The notes: a model not told the origin generated them from the letters alone. Shown: positions 1 to 6,280, numbered from the stretch's first letter. The stretch is DNA of 6,868 nucleotides from an uncultured Clostridia bacterium (GCA_905236975.1 CAJOQU010000179.1:1-6868), one strand, 5' to 3'. Numbers and translations are program-made.

Positions 1-151
1 CTTTGATGGCGTCAGGGTAATATAGTTTTTTCTTTGAAAAGTCTACGCGCAAGGATGTACTAAAGTGCGTAAACTTCTTCTCGTAATTATCTCCGCTGTT
101 TGTAAAGCCCAGTGAGATCAACAAATTTTTGAAAATAGATTCTGTAATCAT
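1..151 (-). CDS. N-terminal fragment of a probable restriction-modification type N-6 DNA methylase (runs off the left edge)
   Basis: An ATG at 149-151 on the minus strand opens a frame with no stop for 50 codons to the window edge. A strong ribosome binding site (GAGGAG, 158-163) lies 6 nt upstream, so this is very probably a real gene start. The protein begins MITESIFKNLLISLGF and continues with a FTNSGDNYEKKF segment and a VDFSKKKLYYP segment. From memory, this pattern (short helix ending in LLGF, then a YxKKF segment, then VDFxxKKxxYP) is seen at the N-termini of large restriction-modification proteins that carry an N6-adenine methylase domain. No catalytic motif (such as NPPY/F) lies within the visible part, so the family call is tentative. 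The codons are AT-rich compared with the lysine genes and rlmD, which would fit horizontally acquired DNA. It follows rlmD on the same strand, separated by a weak terminator, and probably has its own promoter. Confidence 0.6.
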   Translation of the reverse strand, partial: MITESIFKNLLISLGFTNSGDNYEKKFTHFSTSLRVDFSKKKLYYPDAIK

Positions 152-197
152 CTTTTTCTCCTCGATTCTCGTATCTCATGTTATCTATATCACTAAC

Positions 198-225
198 TCA
201 ACCTGTTTTCCATATTTGCGGTTGA
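198..225. promoter_or_regulatory. Inverted repeat upstream of the left-edge gene, possible operator
   Basis: TCAACC (198-203) and GGTTGA (220-225) form a perfect 6-bp inverted repeat with a 16-nt AT-rich spacer, about 50-75 nt upstream of the ATG at 151. There is no T-run beside it, so it is not a terminator. Its position in the promoter region would suit a repressor or control-protein site. A 6-bp repeat can arise by chance in AT-rich DNA, and no convincing -35/-10 pair could be fixed around it. Confidence 0.25.
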
Positions 226-241
226 TATGTTTCCACTTACT

Positions 242-266
242 AAAAAACACACTTTGGGTCGAGTGT
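242..266 (-). terminator. Weak intrinsic terminator after rlmD
   Basis: On the minus strand ACACT (266-262) can pair with AGTGT (253-249) around an 8-nt loop, followed after one G by six T residues (247-242). It starts about 30 nt beyond the rlmD stop codon. The stem is only 5 bp, so termination may be leaky and some read-through into the left-edge gene is possible. Confidence 0.5.
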
Positions 267-296
267 TCTATTTGGATGTTGCTTGAAAATCCTTAA

Positions 297-1649
297 TTAT
301 CTAGGGTTGTGTCGTGACATCAATACTACCGTCTCCACGTGGCTTGTGCGGGGGAAAAGATCGACCGGGGTATATTCGCGCAGAATATAGCCTTTTTCAG
401 AAAACCATTTCACATCCCGTGCCAGCGTGGCCGGGTCACACGAGACATAAACCACCCGTTCGGGCGAAAAAACATCGGCAATGGTATCGATCAACGCGCA
501 AGTCAATCCTTTTCGCGGCGGATCGACGATAATTACATCGGCCTGTACGCCCCGCTCCGCCAAATGCTGCGCGGCCTCGGCCGCGTCACCGCAAAAAAAT
601 TCCGCGTTTTGGATCTGATTCTGTTGCGCGTTGAAGCGCGCGTCTTCCACCGCTTCCGGCACGATCTCGACCCCGATGATCTTTTCGGCTTCTCCGGCCA
701 TGGAAAGACCGATGGTTCCGGCGCCGCAATAAAGGTCTAACACCGTTTTGCCGGCGGGCGCGGCATACTCCTTTGCCTTTTCATAAAGCCGTTCGGCCGC
801 CATACGGTTGACCTGATAAAACGAAAGGGGCGACAGCCGCACCCGCACGCCGCACAAAACATCGTAAATATAAGACCGGCCGTACAGCACCTTGCACTCT
901 TTTCCCAAAATCACATTGGTCTGCTCGCGGTTGATGTTGATCTGCACGCTTTGAAGAGCATCACCAAGCGTGACCCGCAGGCGCTCGATCAGCGAATCGG
1001 CAAAGGGCAATGTTTCGCCGTTTACCACCACGCAAACCAAAATTTCACCGGTCTGTTCGCCGTAACGAATGTATAAATGCCGCAAAAGCCCCCTGTGCCG
1101 TTGTTCATCATACACGCTGACCGCATACTCCGCCGCCCACGCCATGAAAACGGCCGTAATCTCATGAAAGACCGCAGGCTGTAACATACAGTCCCCGCAA
1201 GGAATGATCCTGTGAGAATGAAAGGCATAAAACCCGACCGCGCCGCCCGGCGCCACCGGGTACTGCGCCTTGTTGCGTGAGCGATCCACCCGTTCCGACG
1301 GCAGGATCGGCCGGGGCGCAAGATTCACGCCGCCGATGCGTTTCATGACCTCATAGACCTGCTTTTCTTTGAGCGCACATTCCGCTTCATAACGAATATG
1401 ACGGTAAACACAACCGCCGCAGCGACAAAAAACGGGACAGGTATTCTCGGTTCGGTCGGATGATGAAACCAATATTTCCTCCGCCTTGCCGTACGCGTAG
1501 GATTTTTTTACTTTCAGAATTTTCACCCGCACCCGGTCGCCTACCGCGGTCATCGGCACAAAAACCGCCAATCCGTCTGCTCTGCCAACGCCGCTGCCCT
1601 CGGTCGTGACGTCTACGATATCCAGCTCGATCTGATCGTTTTTCCTCAT
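297..1649 (-). CDS. rlmD: 23S rRNA (uracil-C5)-methyltransferase, RlmD/RlmCD (TrmA) family
   Basis: This cytoplasmic SAM-dependent enzyme methylates C5 of a uridine in 23S rRNA. The family is certain, but the exact site (U1939-type, U747-type or both, as in Gram-positive RlmCD) cannot be read from sequence. The 450 residues are full length for the family. Residues ~1-60 form the TRAM RNA-binding domain. Cys71, Cys77 and Cys80 (CPVFCRCGGC) with Cys154 (IPCGDC) match the family's [4Fe-4S] ligands. FYQVN is at 277-281, and the SAM-binding motif DLYCGAGTIGL begins at 305. VDPPRKG is at 375-381, the catalytic nucleophile is Cys404 (VSCDPATL), and the general base is Glu439 (SHVET). The ATG at 1647-1649 has GGGGAG four nt upstream, which supports this start. 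The gene is monocistronic or leads weakly into the left-edge gene. It is separated from lysA by about 350 bp that hold terminators and a divergent RNA. Confidence 0.95.
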   Translation of the reverse strand: MRKNDQIELDIVDVTTEGSGVGRADGLAVFVPMTAVGDRVRVKILKVKKSYAYGKAEEILVSSSDRTENTCPVFCRCGGCVYRHIRYEAECALKEKQVYEVMKRIGGVNLAPRPILPSERVDRSRNKAQYPVAPGGAVGFYAFHSHRIIPCGDCMLQPAVFHEITAVFMAWAAEYAVSVYDEQRHRGLLRHLYIRYGEQTGEILVCVVVNGETLPFADSLIERLRVTLGDALQSVQININREQTNVILGKECKVLYGRSYIYDVLCGVRVRLSPLSFYQVNRMAAERLYEKAKEYAAPAGKTVLDLYCGAGTIGLSMAGEAEKIIGVEIVPEAVEDARFNAQQNQIQNAEFFCGDAAEAAQHLAERGVQADVIIVDPPRKGLTCALIDTIADVFSPERVVYVSCDPATLARDVKWFSEKGYILREYTPVDLFPRTSHVETVVLMSRHNPR

Positions 1650-1738
1650 GGTTCTCCCCAGAAATTCGTTTAAATTTCGTCAATTTTCGCGCATGAAAAA
1701 CGGCTTTTTTTATGAAAAACATAAAAATTAACGAAATG

Positions 1739-1768
1739 TTCATAAATAATTTATTTTTCTCTTGACAA
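1739..1768 (-). promoter_or_regulatory. Possible rlmD promoter
   Basis: A TTGTCA -35 (1768-1763, 5 of 6 consensus bases) is followed after 18 bp by TATGAA (1744-1739, 4 of 6) in very AT-rich DNA. That would give a 5' leader of about 80 nt before the rlmD ATG. The -10 is poor and other AT-rich hexamers nearby are alternatives. The -35 overlaps the -35 of the opposing promoter at 1762-1789. Confidence 0.35.
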
Positions 1769-1789
1769 AGTCGATTTTCGCAGTAAAAT
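1762..1789 (+). promoter_or_regulatory. Plus-strand sigma-A promoter of a small RNA
   Basis: A perfect -35 TTGACA (1762-1767) is followed, after a 16-bp spacer, by TAAAAT (1784-1789, 5 of 6 consensus bases). Initiation is expected near 1796. No plus-strand gene lies downstream. The transcript meets a strong terminator about 90 nt later, which is why a small RNA is proposed. The spacer is one base short of the optimum. Confidence 0.65.
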
Positions 1790-1795
1790 AAAGGT

Positions 1796-1883
1796 AGATT
1801 CACTCATTCGTTCCGCTTAAAGCGGCAGGGTAATAATTCTGTCGTTTTGTATTCAGCTGTCTCCCCCGGCAGCTGTTTTTTTT
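1796..1883 (+). ncRNA. Candidate small RNA with a C-rich terminator loop, no recognised family
   Basis: A strong promoter (1762-1789) and an intrinsic terminator (1854-1883) on the same strand define a transcript of about 88 nt between lysA and rlmD, which both run on the other strand. It has no ATG and no RBS-like site, so it is unlikely to encode a peptide. Visible structure: CCGCT/AGCGG closing a 3-nt loop (about 1813-1825), an alternative six-pair helix CGGCAG/CTGTCG with one G-U pair, and the terminator hairpin with loop TCCCCC. The C-rich stretch TCTCCCC (1860-1866) is complementary to Shine-Dalgarno sequences. It matches the GGGGAGA at the rlmD start (complement at 1653-1659) perfectly over 7 nt. 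Firmicutes small RNAs such as RsaE/RoxS use C-rich motifs this way, but this one does not resemble a known family that I recognise. Existence is inferred from signals only. Confidence 0.5.
1854..1883 (+). terminator. Intrinsic terminator of the plus-strand small RNA
   Basis: CAGCTGTC (1854-1861) pairs with GGCAGCTG (1868-1875), giving eight pairs including one G-U, around the loop TCCCCC. Eight T residues (1876-1883) follow. On the minus strand the hairpin has no trailing T-run, so it works for plus-strand transcription only. Confidence 0.8.
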
Positions 1884-1898
1884 ATTTTCCTTTTAATA

Positions 1899-1930
1899 AA
1901 AATATCGGCGAAAGTCGCCGATATTTTTTA
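1899..1930. terminator. Bidirectional intrinsic terminator, 3' end of the lysine operon
   Basis: ATATCGGCGA (1902-1911) and TCGCCGATAT (1915-1924) form a perfect 10-bp stem with a 3-nt loop, extendable by flanking A-T pairs. T-runs follow on both strands: 1925-1929 on the plus strand and the complement of the A-run at about 1897-1901 on the minus strand. It starts about 65 nt beyond the lysA stop, so it most likely ends the dapA-dapF-dapL-lysA transcript. It would also back up the plus-strand small-RNA terminator. Confidence 0.88.
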
Positions 1931-1995
1931 TATGATGATACCATAAAAGCCATTTTTCACACTAGCCACTTTTGGTAATTATACCTTATTTCCAA

Positions 1996-3291
1996 TTATT
2001 TGTCAAGTGCGCAAAGATGTTTGAAAGACTCCCGCTCCACGGCCACATAGTCGCCCTGTTTACTCAACATTACCACAGGCGGCCGCCCCACGCGGTTATA
2101 GTTGGAGGCCATGGAATAATTATAAGCGCCGGTGGTCAGCACCGCTAAAATTTCACCGCGCACAGGTCTTGGCATGGCGACGTTTTCCTGAATCAGATCG
2201 CCTGATTCACAGCACCGCCCGCCCACAGTCGCCACCAGATTTTGCGGATCCTCCGGGCGATCGGCCAACAGCACGGTATATGGCGATTCATACAATGTAT
2301 ACCGCGGGTTATCGGTCATGCCGCCGTCAATCGAGACATAGGTTTTATACCCCGTGATCTCCTTTACACTGCCGACGGTATAAAGGGTCATTCCCGCATC
2401 GGCCACCAGACTGCGACCCGGCTCCATAAGGATTTTGGGTACCGCAAGCCCCAGCTTTTCACACTTCGCGTTGACGGCAGCCGCAACCTCGCGGATTTTT
2501 TCACCGTAATCGATAACCGGATCATCCTTCGTGTAGCGCACGCCGAAACCGCCGCCGAGATCCAGCATTTTTGCCGTAAAGCCGGTCGAAGTTCGCACCT
2601 CGTCAATAAAATCCAGCATCATATCCGCGGCGGTGATAAAGGGGGCGGATTCAAAAATCTGCGACCCGATGTGGCAATGAAACCCGCAGAGCGCCACATG
2701 CGGCAAAGTCAGCGCCGTTTTGGTTATTTCCAACGCTTGGCCGGTAGCAATGGCCATGCCGAACTTGGACTCGACCGAACCGGTGGAAATTTTTTTGTGG
2801 GTATGCGGATCGATCCCCGGCGTGACCCGCAGGAGGATTTTCTGACAAATGCCCTTTTCCCCTGCAATGCGATTAAGCGCCGCCAGTTCCTCCGCATTAT
2901 CGACCACAAAATATCCCACGCCTTGATCGATCGCAAAGGCGATGTCACTATCCGTCTTGTTGTTGCCGTGAAAAAAGCTTTTCTCCATAGGAAAGCCCGC
3001 GGAAGCCGCGGTATAAATCTCCCCCGGGGAGACCACGTCAATATCCATGCCTTCCTCGGCCATGATGCGGTAAATCTGCTTACAGGAAAACGCCTTGCTT
3101 GCAAACTCCGGCACCGATCCCGCCGGGAAGACAGCCGCCATGGCGGTTTTATAGGTTCTGGCATGCTCACGGATTTTTTCTTCATCCATTAAGTAAAGCG
3201 GTGTGCCGTACTTTTTCGCCAGCTCAACCGTGTCGTACCCGGCGAAAGCAAGGTGCCCTTTTTCATTTACCGATAGGTTATTGCAAATCAT
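1996..3291 (-). CDS. lysA: Diaminopimelate decarboxylase
   Basis: LysA is a cytoplasmic PLP enzyme that decarboxylates meso-diaminopimelate to L-lysine, the last step of the pathway. The 431-residue protein has the alanine-racemase-like fold-type III layout of the family. The PLP lysine is Lys66 (FASKAF), FHCHIGSQ is at 204-211, and the glycine-rich phosphate-binding motif GGGFG is at 246-250. EPGRS is at 290-294. The catalytic loop CESGD is at 361-365, with Cys361 contributed across the dimer interface, and Tyr390 lies in GAYNYSMAS. The length is normal and nothing looks broken. The ATG at 3289-3291 has a strong RBS (AAGGAG, 5 nt upstream) that overlaps the dapL stop codon. The gap to dapL is only 9 bp, so it is co-transcribed as the last gene of the riboswitch-controlled operon and is followed by a bidirectional terminator. 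Confidence 0.96.
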   Translation of the reverse strand: MICNNLSVNEKGHLAFAGYDTVELAKKYGTPLYLMDEEKIREHARTYKTAMAAVFPAGSVPEFASKAFSCKQIYRIMAEEGMDIDVVSPGEIYTAASAGFPMEKSFFHGNNKTDSDIAFAIDQGVGYFVVDNAEELAALNRIAGEKGICQKILLRVTPGIDPHTHKKISTGSVESKFGMAIATGQALEITKTALTLPHVALCGFHCHIGSQIFESAPFITAADMMLDFIDEVRTSTGFTAKMLDLGGGFGVRYTKDDPVIDYGEKIREVAAAVNAKCEKLGLAVPKILMEPGRSLVADAGMTLYTVGSVKEITGYKTYVSIDGGMTDNPRYTLYESPYTVLLADRPEDPQNLVATVGGRCCESGDLIQENVAMPRPVRGEILAVLTTGAYNYSMASNYNRVGRPPVVMLSKQGDYVAVERESFKHLCALDK

Positions 3292-3300
3292 ATAAGCTCC

Positions 3301-4488
3301 TTATAAATACAAATCCAAACGGCGTGCCGCTTCTAAGGTGGATTCACGGCTGCCAAAGGAGGTCAAACGGAAATACCCCTCGCCTGCCTCGCCGAATCCC
3401 GCGCCCGGCGTGCCGACCAACTGTGCTTTTTCCAACAGAAAATCAAAAAATTCCCATGATTTCATGTTGTTCGGGCATTCCAGCCACAAATACGGTGAAT
3501 CGGTGCCGCCTGTAAAGGTGATGCCCTTTTTGCGCAATACCTCAGCCAAAATGCGGGCGTTTTCCATGTAATAAGCGATGTTTTCACGGCACTGCTTTTG
3601 ACCTTCTTCGCTCAAAGCCGCCTCAGCCGCACGCTGCACCACATATGGCACGCCGTTGAACTTGGTGGCCTGCCGCCTGCCCCAAAGGGAGGAAAGCGGC
3701 GTGTCCCCGACCGTCAGCTCCTTTGGAAAAACCGACCATGCACAGCGCGTGCCGGTAAACCCGGCGGTTTTGGAAAAGCTGCAAATTTCCACCGCGCAGG
3801 ATTTTGCGCCCTCGATCTCATAGATCGAATGGGGATAATCGCCCGAAATAAACGCTTCATAAGCCGAGTCGAAAATGATCAACGACCCGCTTTGATTGGC
3901 GAAATCCACCCAAGCCTTCAGTTGATCCCGATTATAAACCGCGCCGGTGGGGTTATTTGGCGAGCAGAGATAAACAATGTACGGTTTGACCTCCAGCCCC
4001 TCCGGTCCCGGCAAAAATCCATTTTGATGGGAGCCCTTTAAGAAGGTGACCTTGCGGCCGCTCATCAGATTGCTGTCAAGGTAGACCGGGTAGACCGGAT
4101 CGGGGATCAAAACCTCGTTATCACCCAAAATATCCACAATATTGCCGACATCGCTTTTCGCGCCGTCCGAAACAAAAAGTTCCTCGACCGACAGCTCCAC
4201 GCCGGCCTTTTTGTAATAATCGGCGATGGCCTTCAGCAAAAAATCATACCCAAAATCGGGCGCGTAACCGCGAAAGGTCTCAGCCTTGCCCATTTCATCG
4301 GCCGCCTTTTTCATAGCCTCGACCACCACAGGCGCCAAAGGCAGGGTGACGTCGCCGATGCCAAGCCGCACAATTTTTGCATCGGGGTGGGCGGCGGAAT
4401 AGGCGCCGACCCTTTTCGCAATCTCGGAAAATAAGTAATTCTTTTTTAAAGCAGAATAATTTTCATTCACCTGAATGTTCAGACTCAT
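3301..4488 (-). CDS. dapL: LL-diaminopimelate aminotransferase
   Basis: DapL is a PLP aminotransferase of fold type I. It converts tetrahydrodipicolinate plus glutamate directly to LL-diaminopimelate, bypassing the succinyl or acetyl (DapD/DapC/DapE) steps. With the start at 4488 it has 395 residues, close to the usual ~400-410. The N-terminal segment (MSLNIQVNENYSALKKNYLF) leads into IVRLGIGDVTLPLAP, typical of DapL. Other motifs are FRGYAPDFGYDFL from about 72, SDGAKSD at 107-113 (family usually GAKCD), CSPNNPTG at 175-182, DSAYEAF at 207-213, the PLP lysine Lys240 in SFSKTAGFTGTR, and Arg374 in GYFRLTSFG for the carboxylate. The ATG at 4486-4488 was chosen because GAGGGAG lies 9 nt upstream and homologues begin there. 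The same frame is open to an ATG at 4554, which would add 22 unlikely residues and deepen the overlap with dapF. The gene overlaps the dapF end by 26 bp. Confidence 0.95.
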   Translation of the reverse strand: MSLNIQVNENYSALKKNYLFSEIAKRVGAYSAAHPDAKIVRLGIGDVTLPLAPVVVEAMKKAADEMGKAETFRGYAPDFGYDFLLKAIADYYKKAGVELSVEELFVSDGAKSDVGNIVDILGDNEVLIPDPVYPVYLDSNLMSGRKVTFLKGSHQNGFLPGPEGLEVKPYIVYLCSPNNPTGAVYNRDQLKAWVDFANQSGSLIIFDSAYEAFISGDYPHSIYEIEGAKSCAVEICSFSKTAGFTGTRCAWSVFPKELTVGDTPLSSLWGRRQATKFNGVPYVVQRAAEAALSEEGQKQCRENIAYYMENARILAEVLRKKGITFTGGTDSPYLWLECPNNMKSWEFFDFLLEKAQLVGTPGAGFGEAGEGYFRLTSFGSRESTLEAARRLDLYL

Positions 4489-5329
4489 ATTCGTAAACTC
4501 CCTCGTAAACTTTTTCAGCCGCTCCCCGCATATACACATGGGAATCCTCGGCATAGGTAATGTATAAATCGCCGCATTTTAAATGTACGGTCACTTCATC
4601 GCCCCGGCGGCAATGACCGTTCAACACCGCCGCCACCACGGCGGCACAGGCGCCGGTTCCGCAGGCAAAGGTCTCGCCGCTGCCGCGCTCCCACACCCGC
4701 ATTTCAAGCGTGCGGTCATCGATCACCCGAATAAACTCGGTGTTGACCTGCTCCGGAAACAGGGGATCCCATTCAAATCGGGGGCCGATTTTTTCTAAAT
4801 CCAGCGACTGCACCTCGCTGCAAAACACGACCGCGTGGGGATTTCCCATGGAAACCGCGGTAATGCGGCAGGCCGTGCCGTCGATCTGTACCGGGTGATC
4901 AATCACACGGGGCATATCCAGCCGGATCGGAATGCTTTTCGGCTCTAAAATCGGCTCGCCCATATCGACCGTTAAGGTCACGGCGCGGCCGTTTTCGGCC
5001 GTAACGTTTAAGGTTTTCACGCCGCTCAAGGTTTCAACCGTGATTACATCTTTTCGGGCAAGACCGCTGTCATACAGGTACTTCCCTACACAGCGTATGC
5101 CGTTGCCGCACATTTTGCCCTCACTGCCGTCTAAATTAAACATGCGCATTTTCGCGTCGGCCACATCTGACGGACAAATCAAGATCACCCCGTCGCTGCC
5201 CACGCTGGTGCGCCGCGGCGACATTTTAACAGCCAGTGCGGCCGGATCGTCTACCTGCTCTTTGAAACAATCAATATAAATATAATCGTTGCCGATGCCA
5301 TGCATCTTGGTAAAAGAGACCGTTTTCAT
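4463..5329 (-). CDS. dapF: Diaminopimelate epimerase
   Basis: DapF is a cofactor-independent racemase-like enzyme that interconverts LL- and meso-diaminopimelate. The product feeds both lysine synthesis and, in most bacteria with DAP-type walls, peptidoglycan. The protein has 288 residues, slightly longer than the common ~275. MHGIGNDY is at 9-16 (Asn14 binds substrate). The two catalytic cysteines are Cys74 in MCGNGIRC and Cys223 in ACGTGACA. MGNPH is at 161-165, VNTEF at 195-199 and GSGET at 216-220. The ATG at 5327-5329 shares its A with the dapA stop in a TGATG junction, which indicates translational coupling; there is only a weak GAAAGG well upstream. An in-frame TTG one codon earlier (5332) is a less likely start. 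The C-terminus carries a small tandem duplication (VYEGVYE) and an acidic tail that overlaps the dapL start. Confidence 0.96.
   Translation of the reverse strand: MKTVSFTKMHGIGNDYIYIDCFKEQVDDPAALAVKMSPRRTSVGSDGVILICPSDVADAKMRMFNLDGSEGKMCGNGIRCVGKYLYDSGLARKDVITVETLSGVKTLNVTAENGRAVTLTVDMGEPILEPKSIPIRLDMPRVIDHPVQIDGTACRITAVSMGNPHAVVFCSEVQSLDLEKIGPRFEWDPLFPEQVNTEFIRVIDDRTLEMRVWERGSGETFACGTGACAAVVAAVLNGHCRRGDEVTVHLKCGDLYITYAEDSHVYMRGAAEKVYEGVYEYESEHSGE
4491..4511. repeat. 12-bp tandem duplication at the dapF 3' end, containing the dapL RBS
   Basis: The 9-mer TCGTAAACT occurs at 4491-4499 and 4503-4511 with a 12-bp period. On the coding strand it reads GTTTACGA-GGGA-GTTTACGA, giving VYEGVYE at the C-terminus of DapF. 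The GAGGGAG between the two copies (4498-4504) is the Shine-Dalgarno site of dapL, 9 nt from its ATG. It looks like a small in-frame duplication at the gene overlap. Confidence 0.6.
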
Positions 5330-6222
5330 CAAATTGAAACGCCCGCCTTTCTCATTTCGGCAAACAGCACCTCACGGTGCGCAGGCTCCATTGGGGTGAG
5401 CGGCAAACGCAGGAAATCCTCGCAAAAGCCCATGGCCGCCATGGCCGCCTTGACCGGAATGGGATTGACCTCGCTGAACAGCGCGTTAATGAGCGGCAGA
5501 TATTGCAGTTGAAGCTGTGCCGCGCCCTTCACGTCACCCGCCTGAAAACGAGCGCAAATATCGACCGTTTGACGCGGCAAAACGTTGGACAACACCGAAA
5601 TGCACCCCTTGCCGCCCAGCGACATAATGGGTACGATTTGGTCGTCATTGCCGGAATAAATATGAATGTTATCGCCGCACAGCGCCGCGATCTGCGCCAC
5701 GGCCGAAATATTGCCGCCGGCCTCTTTAATGCCGGAAATATTGGGGTGTTCAGCCAAAGCCGCCACGGTTTTCGGCTCGATATTCACGCCGGTGCGGGAC
5801 GGCACGTTATACAGAATCACCGGCGCGGAAGAAGCGTCGGCAATCTCGCTGAACTGCCGGATCAGACCGTTTTGCGTGGCTTTATTGTAATAAGGCGTGA
5901 CCAACAAGACTCCGTCTACCCCGGCCTCACAGGCGTGGCGGGTCAACTCCTTGGCATAAGCCGTATCGTTTGAGCCGGTGCCCGCAATGACCGGTACCTT
6001 GCCCGCGACCCGTTTAACGGCATAGGAAATGGCCGCACGGTGTTCCTCGTCCGTTAAGGTGGAGGATTCCCCCGTGGTACCGCAAACCACCAGCGCATTC
6101 ACGCCTTCGCTCACCTGCCAGTCGATCAGCCGCCCAAACGCCTCGTAATCAATGCCGTCCTGCGTTAAGGGGGTAATCAGGGCGGTGGCGATCCCTTCAA
6201 AAATCGGAGTTTTCATGTTCAT
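5329..6222 (-). CDS. dapA: 4-hydroxy-tetrahydrodipicolinate synthase
   Basis: DapA condenses pyruvate with L-aspartate-4-semialdehyde, the committed step toward diaminopimelate and lysine. The 297-residue protein is a complete TIM-barrel aldolase of normal length. GTTGES is at 48-53 (Thr49/Thr50 of the proton relay). TPYYN has Tyr112, LYNVPSRTG has Tyr138 and Arg143, and the Schiff-base lysine is Lys166 in GIKEAGG. NPIPVK follows near 253. The ATG at 6220-6222 was chosen because AGAAAGGA (6228-6235) lies 5 nt upstream; a second ATG at 6216 (11 nt spacing) would remove two residues. The frame is open further upstream to a TTG at 6282, but that would run back through the attenuator hairpin and is rejected. 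By eye, positions matching E. coli lysine-inhibition residues His53 and Glu84 are Asp58 and Tyr89, so feedback inhibition by lysine may be weak. It is the first gene of the operon, directly behind the riboswitch. Confidence 0.96.
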   Translation of the reverse strand: MNMKTPIFEGIATALITPLTQDGIDYEAFGRLIDWQVSEGVNALVVCGTTGESSTLTDEEHRAAISYAVKRVAGKVPVIAGTGSNDTAYAKELTRHACEAGVDGVLLVTPYYNKATQNGLIRQFSEIADASSAPVILYNVPSRTGVNIEPKTVAALAEHPNISGIKEAGGNISAVAQIAALCGDNIHIYSGNDDQIVPIMSLGGKGCISVLSNVLPRQTVDICARFQAGDVKGAAQLQLQYLPLINALFSEVNPIPVKAAMAAMGFCEDFLRLPLTPMEPAHREVLFAEMRKAGVSI

Positions 6223-6254
6223 GACATTCCTTTCTGCTATGCCTGTAAGATAAT

Positions 6255-6280
6255 AAAAAATAGCCGATCGCTCGGCTATC
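6255..6280 (-). terminator. Riboswitch-controlled attenuator terminator ahead of dapA
   Basis: On the minus strand ATAGCCGA (6279-6272) pairs perfectly with TCGGCTAT (6267-6260) across the tetraloop GCGA, a GNRA type. Six T residues follow (6260-6255, the first within the stem). It sits between the lysine aptamer and the dapA RBS. Its 5' arm GATAGC (6280-6275) is also exactly complementary to GCTATC (6329-6324) in the 3' strand of aptamer helix P1, so formation of the terminator depends on the aptamer state. On the plus strand there is no T-run after the stem. Confidence 0.88.

Noticed and set aside
339..740. 133-codon plus-strand frame antisense to rlmD
   Set aside because: Fully covered by rlmD, which has all catalytic motifs; no RBS or family resemblance.
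1693..1720. Repeated ATGAAAAAC in the rlmD leader
   Set aside because: Two copies of a short A-rich word in AT-rich intergenic DNA; no further copies or symmetry to support a binding site.
2242..3192. 316-codon plus-strand frame antisense to lysA
   Set aside because: It lies wholly inside the well-supported lysA gene, lacks an RBS and resembles no family. Long antisense frames are common in GC-rich coding DNA.
4489..4554. 22-residue N-terminal extension of DapL to the ATG at 4554
   Set aside because: The ATG at 4488 has a good RBS 9 nt upstream and matches the usual DapL N-terminus; the extension lies within dapF.
5377..5973. 198-codon plus-strand frame antisense to dapA
   Set aside because: Shadow of dapA with low-complexity Arg/His/Gly-rich composition and no translation signal.
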